DNA of 64,000 bases from Sphingomonas sp. RIT328 (GTDB taxonomy: Bacteria; Pseudomonadota; Alphaproteobacteria; Sphingomonadales; Sphingomonadaceae): positions 30,415-94,414 of the forward strand of contig NZ_JFYV01000011.1 of NCBI RefSeq assembly GCF_000632225.1, written 5' to 3'. The translations under genes were made by a program, and so were the position numbers. Under the pieces are notes generated by a model that worked only from the letters and a program-made list of their open reading frames with translations, was not told the DNA's origin and ran no database searches. Below, piece after piece: positions 28,125-35,763 of this stretch (positions are counted from its first letter, which is position 1; each line of letters begins with the position of its first letter).

Positions 28125-29491
28125 TGGCGCATCGTCTGTCGCCGGCGATCCTGCGCGAATATGACGTGCGCGGTACGGTCGGCCGCAACCTCGGCACCGA
28201 CGATGCGCGCGCGATCGGGCGCAGCTTCGCGACGCGCGTCCGCGCCGCGGGCGGCCGCCGCGTCGCGGTCGGCCGCGACGGCCGCCTGTCCTCGCCGGAC
28301 CTCGAAGCGGCGCTGGTCACCGGGCTGACCGCGGGCGGCGTCGACGTCGTGCGGATCGGCATCGGACCGACGCCGATGCTCTATTTCGCCGAGGCGACGC
28401 TCGCCGTCGATGCCGGCATCCACGTCACCGGCAGCCACAATCCGCGCGACGACAATGGCTTCAAGATGGTGCTCGGCCATCGTTCCTTCTACGGCGCCGA
28501 CGTCCAGGACCTCGCGCGCATCGCCGCCGGGGGCGCGTGGAGCGAGGGCGCCGGTCAGGTGACCGAGGTCGACGTGCTCGACTCCTATGTCGCGCGGCTG
28601 CTCGCCGGGCATCGCGGCGGCGCCTATCGGATCGGCTGGGATTGCGGCAACGGCGCCGCCGGCCCGGCGGTGGCGCGGCTGACCGCGGCGCTGCCCGGCG
28701 AGCATCACCTGCTCTACACCGAGGTCGACGGCCGCTTCCCCCACCACCATCCCGATCCGACCGAGGAGCATAACCTCGCCGATCTGAAGGCGTTGGTCCG
28801 GCGCGAACGGCTCGACTTCGGTATCGCCTTCGACGGGGACGGCGACCGGATCGGCGCGGTCGACGGCGACGGCCGCGTCCTCTGGGGCGATCAGTTGCTC
28901 AGCCTGCTGATCGAGCCGGTGCTCGCCGCCTGCCCCGGCGCCGCGGTCGTCGCCGACGTCAAGACCTCGCAATTCGTCTTCGATCGCATCGCCGCGCTGG
29001 GCGGCGTGCCAATAATGGGCCCGACCGGTCACAGCCTGATGAAGGAGGCGATGATCGCGCACGACGCGCCGATCGCCGGCGAGCTTAGCGGCCATATCTT
29101 CTTCGCGCACGACTGGTACGGTTTCGACGACGCGCTCCACGCCGCGGTGCAGCTGATCGGCGCGGTGGCACGCAGCGGCCGCTCGCTCACCGCATTGCGC
29201 GCGGCGATGCCGCCGCTGGTCAACACGCCCGACCTGCGCTTTCCGGTCGATCCGGCGCGCAAGTTCGCCGCGGTCGACGCGATCCGCGACCGGCTCGTCG
29301 CCGCGGGGGTCGAGGTGGTGGCGATCGACGGCGTCCGCGTCACCACGCCGCATGGCTGGTGGTTGCTGCGCGCCTCCAACACGCAGGATGCGCTCACCGC
29401 CCGTGCCGAGGCGCACGATGCGGCGGGGCTCGCCACGCTGCTCGCGGAGATCGACGCCGCGCTCGCCGCCGAAGGGTTGGCGCGTGATTGA
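28124..29491 (+). CDS. Phosphomannomutase/phosphoglucomutase
   Basis: A 455-residue alpha-D-phosphohexomutase that interconverts mannose or glucose 6- and 1-phosphates for nucleotide-sugar synthesis (polysaccharide and lipopolysaccharide precursors). The catalytic phosphoserine is Ser104 in TGSHNP. The metal loop is DGDGDR at residues 237-242, the sugar-binding loop is GELSGHIFF, and a C-terminal domain follows. The N-terminus LREYDVRG is typical of the AlgC/ManB group. The ATG at 28124 shares its A with the stop of the J-domain gene. A GTG-start option of the next gene overlaps its stop. Confidence 0.93.
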   Translation: MAHRLSPAILREYDVRGTVGRNLGTDDARAIGRSFATRVRAAGGRRVAVGRDGRLSSPDLEAALVTGLTAGGVDVVRIGIGPTPMLYFAEATLAVDAGIHVTGSHNPRDDNGFKMVLGHRSFYGADVQDLARIAAGGAWSEGAGQVTEVDVLDSYVARLLAGHRGGAYRIGWDCGNGAAGPAVARLTAALPGEHHLLYTEVDGRFPHHHPDPTEEHNLADLKALVRRERLDFGIAFDGDGDRIGAVDGDGRVLWGDQLLSLLIEPVLAACPGAAVVADVKTSQFVFDRIAALGGVPIMGPTGHSLMKEAMIAHDAPIAGELSGHIFFAHDWYGFDDALHAAVQLIGAVARSGRSLTALRAAMPPLVNTPDLRFPVDPARKFAAVDAIRDRLVAAGVEVVAIDGVRVTTPHGWWLLRASNTQDALTARAEAHDAAGLATLLAEIDAALAAEGLARD

Positions 29492-29522
29492 CAGCCACCG
29501 CGCAGCCGATAGGCTCGGCGCC

Positions 29523-29990
29523 ATGGTGGGGACCTATGATGCCGAACGCGCGGTCGACAGCTTCCGCTCGAGTACCAATCGCTGGCTGTTCGGCAGCTTC
29601 ACCGGCTGGCTGACCATCCTGTCCTGCGCGATCGGCGTTGGCCTGGTGGTGATCGCGGTGCGCTGGCTGCAGAATCTGGCCGCCGCCTATGAGATCACCG
29701 ACCAGCGGCTGATCGTGCGCCGCGGGCTGGTGATGAAATCGATCGACGAGATCGAACTCTATCGGATCAAGGATGTGCGGGTCGACTATTCGCTGGTCAA
29801 CCAGATTACCGACATCGGCACGATCACCATCACCTCGAGCGACCGGACGACCGGCAATGCGCAATTCGTGCTGCGCGACATCCCCGCCGCGCGCGAACGC
29901 CGCGAAGGCATCCGCAAACTCGTCGACCGCGCCCGCCGCCTGCGCGGCGTCCGCGAGATGGATATCGACGACGAGCGCGATTACCGCTGA
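29523..29990 (+). CDS. Bacterial PH domain membrane protein
   Basis: A 155-residue protein with one hydrophobic segment (WLTILSCAIGVGLVVIAV, about residues 25-42) followed by a bacterial PH domain (bPH_2). The domain is marked by YEITDQRLIVRRGLVMKS, IELYRIKDVRV and IGTITITSSD. Function of this family is not established; members sit at the inner membrane. An in-frame GTG at 29484 overlaps the upstream stop and would add 13 residues. It is the last gene of the mipZ-led run; a long repeat-rich gap follows. Confidence 0.8.
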   Translation: MVGTYDAERAVDSFRSSTNRWLFGSFTGWLTILSCAIGVGLVVIAVRWLQNLAAAYEITDQRLIVRRGLVMKSIDEIELYRIKDVRVDYSLVNQITDIGTITITSSDRTTGNAQFVLRDIPAARERREGIRKLVDRARRLRGVREMDIDDERDYR

Positions 29991-30080
29991 ATAGACTATG
30001 GTGCGACCGTGGGGCGGAGATCAGCACCCAAGTTCCGCAAGGTAAAACTCTGGAACGGCCACCACACAGGTTAAGTCAGT

Positions 30081-30262
30081 ATTCCCGCGCAGGCGAGACC
30101 TCTGCGAAAGTTTCGAAACCGCCCCGGCGAAGGCCGGGGCCCAGTTGGGAGGCCGTTGTAACTGATTGCAAGGCTTCACCAAACTGGACCCCGGCCTGCG
30201 CCGGAGTGGTACGTGAGCAGGTAAGATTGCTACTTTCGCAGAGGTTTCGCGCAGGCGGGAAT
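30081..30262. repeat. Outer inverted repeat enclosing copy C (nested palindromic elements)
   Basis: The left arm 30081-30110 (begins ATTCCCGCGCAGGCG) and the right arm 30233-30262 (ends GCGCAGGCGGGAAT) are reverse complements at about 25 of 30 positions. Both inner ends carry CCTCTGCGAAAG or its complement. The ~122 bases between the arms contain repeat copy C. This looks like one palindromic element inserted in, or grown around, another. Confidence 0.65.
30117..30212. repeat. REP-like palindromic doublet, copy C
   Basis: The left unit has CCCCGGC-GAAG-GCCGGGG (30122-30139). The right unit around 30189-30208 has CCCCGGC-CTGC-GCCGG. It aligns over its length with copy B at 25590-25683, sharing CCCAGTTGGGA and GCTTCACC, and less closely with copy A. 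Confidence 0.75.
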
Positions 30263-30400
30263 GCAGTGGCGACGCGGAACAGGCGTCTATGGCACGAAGA
30301 ACACTAGGCTCCCGCTTTCGGGGGAGCACTGATGCTGGGCCGGCCGTTCTCTTTGAGACGGAAAGCTATCCAGCAACCCCGAATGCCCCCATCGCGACAC

Positions 30401-30513
30401 CCCCTCCGCGCCTCCGCGTGAACTCATTTTGAGGACCGCCCGCCGAGCGATGATGATCTCACGCGAAGACGCGAGGACGCGAAGAAGGGAGTTCACGCGG
30501 AGGCGCGGAGGGG
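30401..30513. repeat. Perfect 25-base inverted repeat with 63-base spacer
   Basis: CCCCTCCGCGCCTCCGCG plus TGAACTC (30401-30425) is exactly the reverse complement of 30489-30513. The arms contain two tandem copies of the octamer CCTCCGCG. The spacer holds short direct repeats of the type ACGCGA-AG/GG (30460-30480). It could form a long hairpin in RNA or DNA, and is a possible mobile miniature element or terminator. Confidence 0.7.
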
Positions 30514-30617
30514 TTTCGCGGCTTCGCGCGATCACGGCGACGTCAGCCACTCGCCGTTCCGGCACCCGCCGGACGCAAGGCTGGCAAAAGCCGCGGCGAG
30601 CGCCCATTTAGGGTGCA

Positions 30618-31376
30618 ATGCGTCCGACCCCCCAGATCATCCGCGTCATCGACCTCGAAACCACCGGCAGCGCACCGCCCGCACATGGCGTGTGCGAGAT
30701 CGGCTGGCAGGATGTCGCGCTCCAGCCCGGCGGCCGGTGGGAGCTGGAGGGCGAGGGCGGGGCGATCCTCGTCAATCCGGGGCGCGCGATCCCGCCGATC
30801 ACCCAGGCGATCCACCATATCCTCGACGAGGATGTCGCCGACGCCCCCTGGTGGCACGATGTCGCGCGCCGCGTGCTCGACCCCTATCCGCGCCGCGTCG
30901 CGCTCGCCGCGCATCGTGCCGATTTTGAGCAGCAATTCTGCACGCCCAACCTGACCCATGGCCAGGACTGGATCTGCACGTGGAAATGCGCGCTGCGGCT
31001 GTGGCCCGATTCGCCGAGTTTCTCGAATCAGGTGCTGCGCTACTGGCGGCGGCCGGCGGGGCTCGACCAGAGCCGCGGCCTGCCCGTCCACCGCGCCTTC
31101 CCGGACGCCTATGTCACCGCGCATCATCTGCGCGACCAGCTCAACGAGGCGAGCGTCGCGCAACTGCTCGAATGGTCGCGCGATCCGGGGCTGATCCCGC
31201 GCGTCCGCTACGGCCCGCACCGCGGCAAGGCGTGGAGCGAGCTCGACCATGAGAGCCTGATGGCCTTCCTGACCGATCGCGATCCCGATATCCGCTTCAC
31301 CGCCAATGCCGAGATGGACCGGCGCAGCGGCGGGGGCGCGGTCGGCAAGCCCAGCGCGCAGGATCTGCTGCTCTAG
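30618..31376 (+). CDS. DnaQ-like 3'-5' exonuclease (ExoX type)
   Basis: A 252-residue protein with a DEDD exonuclease domain. Asp12 and Glu14 lie in VIDLETTGS, a second acidic site is in HRADFEQQF, and the third motif is in HRAFPDAYVTAHHL, with His and Asp in the DEDDh arrangement. The C-terminal ~70 residues include YGPHRGKAWSELDHESLMAFLTD, which resembles the small DUF3820-like domain found after ExoX exonucleases. It probably acts in DNA repair or oligonucleotide turnover in the cytosol. The start is ATG 30618. It stands alone, after the repeat-rich gap. Confidence 0.85.
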   Translation: MRPTPQIIRVIDLETTGSAPPAHGVCEIGWQDVALQPGGRWELEGEGGAILVNPGRAIPPITQAIHHILDEDVADAPWWHDVARRVLDPYPRRVALAAHRADFEQQFCTPNLTHGQDWICTWKCALRLWPDSPSFSNQVLRYWRRPAGLDQSRGLPVHRAFPDAYVTAHHLRDQLNEASVAQLLEWSRDPGLIPRVRYGPHRGKAWSELDHESLMAFLTDRDPDIRFTANAEMDRRSGGGAVGKPSAQDLLL

Positions 31377-31442
31377 CCTGGGTTGACGGCTTTACCGGCA
31401 GCATCGCTGGCGTAACGACATCGGCTCGCGTAAGGCTGGGCG

Positions 31443-32954
31443 GTGCTGAGCAAAGTCCGCAATCCATTCATCATTTCGGAAGGCCGGCTCGGCCGCGCGC
31501 TGGTCGTCTTCATGGCGCTCGGGTTTCTCGCGCTCGTCGCCGCGGGCGCCGGTGCGGGCTGGGCGTCGCGGCAGAACGAGGCGCATACCGCCGCCGTCGC
31601 GCATACCTATCAGGTCGAGTTGGCGATCAGCAACGCGCGTCGCCTCATCGAACAGGGCGAGGCGTCGCGACGCGGCTATCTGCTCACCGCCAACCCCGAC
31701 TATCGCGACGCCTATCACCGCTGGTCGGCCGCCACCCCGGCGGCGCTCGCGCGCATCGCCGATCTCACCCGCGACAATCCCGACCAGGTCGCCGCCCTGA
31801 AGCTGTTGCAACGCGAGGTCAGCGCGTTGCTCGCGCAGCGCGCGCGGACGATCGGTCTGATCGACAGCGGTCATGCCGATACCGCCACCACCCTGTTCCG
31901 CACCGAGGCGAGCGTCCGCCGGCTGACGACCATCCGCGATACGTTCGAACGGATGGCAGTCACCGAACGCCGCCTGCTCGCCCAGCGCGATGCGGCGCAG
32001 CAGGCGAGCGTGCGCGCCTTCTATATCATCCTCGGCGTCGCCGCGGTGCTGCTCGCGCTCGTCGCGCTCGCCTCGCTGCTCACCATCATCGGGTACACCC
32101 GCGATCTGTCGCGGTCGCGCGACCGGCTGCGCGACTTCAATGAGCGACTCGAGGAGACGGTGCACGAACGCACCTCCGACCTCAGCCGTGCCAATGAAGA
32201 GATCCAGCGTTTCGCCTATATCGTCAGCCACGATCTGCGCTCGCCGCTGGTCAACGTGATGGGCTTCACCGCCGAGCTCGCCGCCGCGACCACCCCGCTC
32301 GCCGAGCTGGTCGACCGGGCCGAGGCGGAGGCGCCGCAGATCGTCAGCGACGAGGCGCGGCTCGCGGTACGCGAGGATCTGCCCGAGGCGATCGGCTTCA
32401 TCCGCACTTCGACGCAGAAGATGGACCGGCTGATCAACGCCATCCTCAAACTGTCGCGCGAAGGCCGCAGGGTCATCACGCCCGAGCCGATCGATCCCGC
32501 CGCCATCGCCGATACCGTCGCCGGATCGATCCGCCACCTGCTCGACGACCGCGGCATCAGCTTTTCGGTACGGCGGCCGATGCCGTCGCTGGTCACCGAT
32601 CGCGTCGCGATCGAACAGATCCTGTCGAACCTGATCGAGAATGCGACCAAATATCTCGAACCCGGCCGCCCCGGCGTCATCACCGTCTCCGGCGAGGCGA
32701 AGCGCGACCGCGTCCTCCTGTCGGTGACCGACAACGGCCGCGGCATCGATCCGCGCGATCACCAGCGCATCTTCGACCTGTTCCGCCGCTCCGGCCGGCA
32801 GGACCAGCCCGGTGAGGGAATCGGGCTGGCGCATGTCCGGGCGCTCGCCTATCGGCTCGGCGGGACGATCGACGTCGATAGCGAACCGGGCCGCGGATCG
32901 ACATTTCGCCTCAACCTTCCAAAGACCTACGTCAGTCAGGACAGCGCTGCATGA
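31443..32954 (+). CDS. CHASE3 domain sensor histidine kinase
   Basis: A 503-residue membrane kinase. Two transmembrane helices (about residues 20-42 and 190-215) flank a periplasmic CHASE3 domain with ISNARRLIEQGEASRRGYLLT. A coiled coil leads to HisKA with the phospho-acceptor His263 in IVSHDLRSPLVN and an HATPase_c domain (NLIENATKYL, DNGRGID, GEGIGLAHVRAL). The start is GTG 31443. It overlaps the CheY-like gene by ATGA. The kinase and the two following genes form a compact phosphorelay unit of a type often found near phytochrome genes. The CHASE3 ligand is unknown. Confidence 0.9.
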   Translation: MLSKVRNPFIISEGRLGRALVVFMALGFLALVAAGAGAGWASRQNEAHTAAVAHTYQVELAISNARRLIEQGEASRRGYLLTANPDYRDAYHRWSAATPAALARIADLTRDNPDQVAALKLLQREVSALLAQRARTIGLIDSGHADTATTLFRTEASVRRLTTIRDTFERMAVTERRLLAQRDAAQQASVRAFYIILGVAAVLLALVALASLLTIIGYTRDLSRSRDRLRDFNERLEETVHERTSDLSRANEEIQRFAYIVSHDLRSPLVNVMGFTAELAAATTPLAELVDRAEAEAPQIVSDEARLAVREDLPEAIGFIRTSTQKMDRLINAILKLSREGRRVITPEPIDPAAIADTVAGSIRHLLDDRGISFSVRRPMPSLVTDRVAIEQILSNLIENATKYLEPGRPGVITVSGEAKRDRVLLSVTDNGRGIDPRDHQRIFDLFRRSGRQDQPGEGIGLAHVRALAYRLGGTIDVDSEPGRGSTFRLNLPKTYVSQDSAA

Positions 32955-33397
32955 ATGCCCATCAATCCGTCGGCATCGTCATGATCGAGGATGACGAGGG
33001 CCACGCCCGGCTGATCGAGAAGAACATCCGTCGTGCCGGCATCCTCAACGATATCCGCCATTTCACCGACGGCACCCAGGCGCTGCACCATCTGTTCGAG
33101 GCGGAGGACGGCCCCGCCAAGAACGGCCCGGCGCTGATCCTGCTCGACCTCAACCTGCCCGACATGAGCGGCACCGACATCCTCCAGCGGATCAAGGCGG
33201 AGGGCAGCCCGCTCAAGCGCACCCCCGTCGTCGTGCTCACCACTACCGACGACAAGATCGAGATCCAGCGCTGCTACGATCTCGGCTGCAACGTCTACAT
33301 CACCAAGCCGGTCAATTACGAAAGCTTCGCGCAGGCGATCCGCCAGCTCGGCCTGTTCCTGTCGGTGATCCAGGTTCCCGCCTTCGAGGGTCATTGA
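32951..33397 (+). CDS. Single-domain response regulator (CheY/Rcp1-like)
   Basis: A 148-residue receiver domain with no output domain. The acidic pocket is IEDDE (residues 12-16), the phospho-acceptor is Asp66 in LLDLNLPDMSG, the conserved Thr is in VLTTTDD, and the Lys is in YITKPVNY. The long alpha4 region and the TKPV segment resemble the Rcp1 group that pairs with phytochrome kinases. It is translationally coupled to the CHASE3 kinase by ATGA, so it is probably its direct target. Confidence 0.92.
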   Translation: MNAHQSVGIVMIEDDEGHARLIEKNIRRAGILNDIRHFTDGTQALHHLFEAEDGPAKNGPALILLDLNLPDMSGTDILQRIKAEGSPLKRTPVVVLTTTDDKIEIQRCYDLGCNVYITKPVNYESFAQAIRQLGLFLSVIQVPAFEGH

Positions 33398-33398
33398 T

Positions 33399-34436
33399 CT
33401 GACCGACCCCGCCCTCCCCAGCGTTTTGTACATCGACGACGACGATGGTCTGCGCCGCCTCGCCGCGCGCGGGCTGGAGCGGCGTGGCTATCGTGTCACC
33501 ACCGCGGCGGGGGGCGCCGAGGGGGTCAGGCTCGCCGCCGCCGCGCCGTTCGACCTGATCGCGGTCGATCACTACATGCCGGACATGGACGGGCTCGACA
33601 CGCTCGCGCAGCTCGCCGAGCTGCCGGCAATGCCGCCGGTCGTCTACGTCACCGGGTCGGACGAGGGACGGATCGCGATCGCCGCGCTCAAGGCGGGGGC
33701 GGCGGATTATGTGGTCAAGTCGATCGGCGACGATTTCTTCGACCTGCTCGCCAACAGCTTCGGCCAGGTGCTCGACCGCAGCCGGCTGGCGCGTGAGAAG
33801 GCGCGGGTCGAGGAAGACCTGCGCGCCAGCAACGCACGGCTCGAGGCGCTGCTCGGCGAGGTCAATCATCGCGTCGCCAATTCGCTCCAGCTCGTCTCGG
33901 CGATGGTGCGGTTGCAGGCGAGCGCGCTCGCCGATCCGGCCGCGCGCACCGCGCTCGACGATACGCAGCGCCGGATCGCGGCGATCGCGCAGGTCCACCG
34001 TCGCCTCTATTCGGCGAATGACGTCGAGAGCGTCGACATGCGCGACTATCTCGGTTCGCTGATCCGCGAGCTCAACGACACGCTCTCGTGCGACACCGCC
34101 CCCCATACGCTGCACCTCGACGCCGAACCGATCCGGCTGCCGACCGACAAGGCGGTGTCGCTCGGCGTCATCGTCACCGAACTCGTCACCAACGCGTGCA
34201 AATACGCCTATCCCACCGGCGACGGCGGCGAAATCCGCGTCACCATGCTGCGCGAGGCGGAGGGCTTCCGCCTGTCGGTCGAGGATGACGGCTGCGGCAT
34301 GGCCGAGGGGGCCGCGCCCAAGGGCACCGGGCTCGGCACACGCCTGCTCCAGGCGATGGCGCAGAGCCTGCATACCACGATTCTCTACGAACCGCGCGAG
34401 CGCGGCGTCTGCGCGACGGTGCGCGCCGCGATCTAG
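33399..34436 (+). CDS. Receiver-HisKA_2 histidine kinase
   Basis: An N-terminal receiver domain (YIDDDDG and the phospho-acceptor Asp in AVDHYMPDMDG) is fused to a HisKA_2-type kinase. The phospho-acceptor His lies in LLGEVNHRVANSLQLVSAM, and the ATPase region has VIVTELVTNACKYAYP and GTGLGTRLLQ. The first canonical start is TTG 33426, but that would begin inside the first receiver strand. CTG 33399, one base after the previous stop and 8 bases after GAGGG, gives a complete domain of about 345 residues, so I used it. It ends in a CTAG shared with the convergent DUF1440-like gene. Probably it receives phosphate from the upstream pair. Confidence 0.87.
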   Translation: MTDPALPSVLYIDDDDGLRRLAARGLERRGYRVTTAAGGAEGVRLAAAAPFDLIAVDHYMPDMDGLDTLAQLAELPAMPPVVYVTGSDEGRIAIAALKAGAADYVVKSIGDDFFDLLANSFGQVLDRSRLAREKARVEEDLRASNARLEALLGEVNHRVANSLQLVSAMVRLQASALADPAARTALDDTQRRIAAIAQVHRRLYSANDVESVDMRDYLGSLIRELNDTLSCDTAPHTLHLDAEPIRLPTDKAVSLGVIVTELVTNACKYAYPTGDGGEIRVTMLREAEGFRLSVEDDGCGMAEGAAPKGTGLGTRLLQAMAQSLHTTILYEPRERGVCATVRAAI

Positions 34437-34909
34437 TCGACCGCCGCCAGCGTCGCGCGGCGGGTCGCTTCGAGCGCGAGCCCGAAAACGACGTGGCTGG
34501 CGAGGCCATAGGCGTGCGTCGCCGGCGGCGTTTCGGTCGGCCCGGGACCCCAGCCGAAGGCGGGTACGGCGAGATCGTCGAGCAACGTCGCGACGCCCAC
34601 CCCGAACGCGGTGCCATAACCCGCCTTGGATTCGGGCCATTGCCGCACCGCCAGCGCATAGCCCACGCCGAGCGCCACGCCGGTCGCATAATGGACGAGG
34701 CTGCCGGCGGTTTCGCGATGCTTCTGCGTCACGTCCTCGCCGGTCACCGCCTGTTTGGCGGTGTCGGCGGCCTTGACCGTGGCGGGGTCGTCGTTGCTGC
34801 CGGTCTGGCCGAAGGCGGAGGCGCTCACCGACTGGAACAGGTTCATCGCCAGGCTGGCGACGAGACCGCCGGCGACGCCGGCGGCAAGGGTCTTGGCGAT
34901 CGACGGCAC
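34433..34909 (-). CDS. DUF1440-like membrane protein
   Basis: A 158-residue integral membrane protein with about four hydrophobic segments (AAGVAGGLVASLAMNLF, VHYATGVALGVGYALAV, YGTAFGVGVATLLDDLAVPAFGW, ASHVVFGLALEAT). A hydrophilic segment rich in Asp and Lys lies between the first two. The pattern, including HYATGVALGVGYA and HAYGLASH, matches DUF1440/YagU-type proteins, whose function is not settled. The start is GTG 34909, with AAGGAG six bases upstream. It converges with the receiver-kinase gene and shares the CTAG stop at 34433-34436. Confidence 0.72.
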   Translation of the reverse strand: MPSIAKTLAAGVAGGLVASLAMNLFQSVSASAFGQTGSNDDPATVKAADTAKQAVTGEDVTQKHRETAGSLVHYATGVALGVGYALAVRQWPESKAGYGTAFGVGVATLLDDLAVPAFGWGPGPTETPPATHAYGLASHVVFGLALEATRRATLAAVD

Positions 34910-34972
34910 GGGCGCTCCTTGGGCTAGATCAGCTCGGACAACGCGCCGTGCCGCAAAAAGATCGGCGAGGGC

Positions 34973-35716
34973 TCAGGGTTTGCGGAACTTGAGCACGAAC
35001 TGATCGGTCTTGCCGCGGATCGCGGGATCGAACACCGGCTTGCTGTGATCGTCGGCCGGGTTGGCGAGCACCCGGCTTGCGCCGGCGAAGCGGAAGCCCG
35101 CCGATTCGATCTGCCGGCGCACCGCCGCCGGATCGATCCGGTGCCGCGTCTCGGTACCCGACAGGCCGGTGCCGGGCGCATCGGCGTGGTCGATCACCAC
35201 ATAGGTGCCGCCGTGCTTGAGCAGCTTGAACACCGCCGCATCGAAGGCGCGCAGCGCCGGCTCGCCCGCGCCGTTATTGGCGATGTCGTGATAATTCTGC
35301 ACGGTCCAGAACAGATCGACCGGCTGCGGCGCGGTCGGCAGATCGGTCGCCTGCACCTGGGCGACGACGTTGCCGAGGTTGCGCGCCTGCAACGCCGGCA
35401 GGCTCTTGGTCGCGTATTTGGCGCCGGCGGCGGGCCAGAAGGCATAGACCTTGCCCTTCGGCCCGACCACGCCGGTGAAGATCCGCGTCCAATAGCCCGC
35501 ACCCGGCAGGTAATCGATCACCGTGTCGCCCGGCTTGACCCCGGAGAAGGCGAGCACCGCCGCCGCCTGCCGCCGCGCATCGTCGCCCGCCTGATCGGCG
35601 CGCGCCGGATCGGCGAGCGCGCGGGTAATCGCCGGGCCCGCCGGCGCCGCCTTGTCCTGCGCCACCACCGCGGTGGTCAGCGCCGCTGCCGCGAACATCG
35701 ATAAAGCCAGCCGCAT
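34973..35716 (-). CDS. Exported class I SAM-methyltransferase-like protein
   Basis: A 247-residue protein with a cleavable signal peptide (RLALSMFAAAALTTAVVAQ) before a Rossmann-type methyltransferase domain. GDTVIDYLPGAGYWTRIF is motif I, LFWTVQNYHDIAN is motif IV and GGTYVVIDHADAPG is motif V. Such predicted secreted methyltransferases are widespread in Sphingomonads, but their methyl donor outside the cytosol is unexplained. The ATG at 35716 is seven bases after AGGAGG; a GTG at 35719 is possible. It is divergent from the DUF2236 gene. Confidence 0.82.
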   Translation of the reverse strand: MRLALSMFAAAALTTAVVAQDKAAPAGPAITRALADPARADQAGDDARRQAAAVLAFSGVKPGDTVIDYLPGAGYWTRIFTGVVGPKGKVYAFWPAAGAKYATKSLPALQARNLGNVVAQVQATDLPTAPQPVDLFWTVQNYHDIANNGAGEPALRAFDAAVFKLLKHGGTYVVIDHADAPGTGLSGTETRHRIDPAAVRRQIESAGFRFAGASRVLANPADDHSKPVFDPAIRGKTDQFVLKFRKP

Positions 35717-35763
35717 CACTCGTCCTCCTGGATTGGCCGCCCGGCCGCACTAGATGTCACAGC

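Larger units (their letters stand above)
29991..30617 (+). other. 627-base repeat-rich intergenic region
   Basis: This gap separates the PH-domain gene from the exonuclease gene, both on the plus strand. It contains no convincing gene. It holds an outer inverted repeat (30081-30110 with 30233-30262) that encloses repeat copy C, and further on a perfect 25-base inverted repeat (30401-30425 with 30489-30513). The stretch 30270-30400 shows no recognisable structure. Confidence 0.6.
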
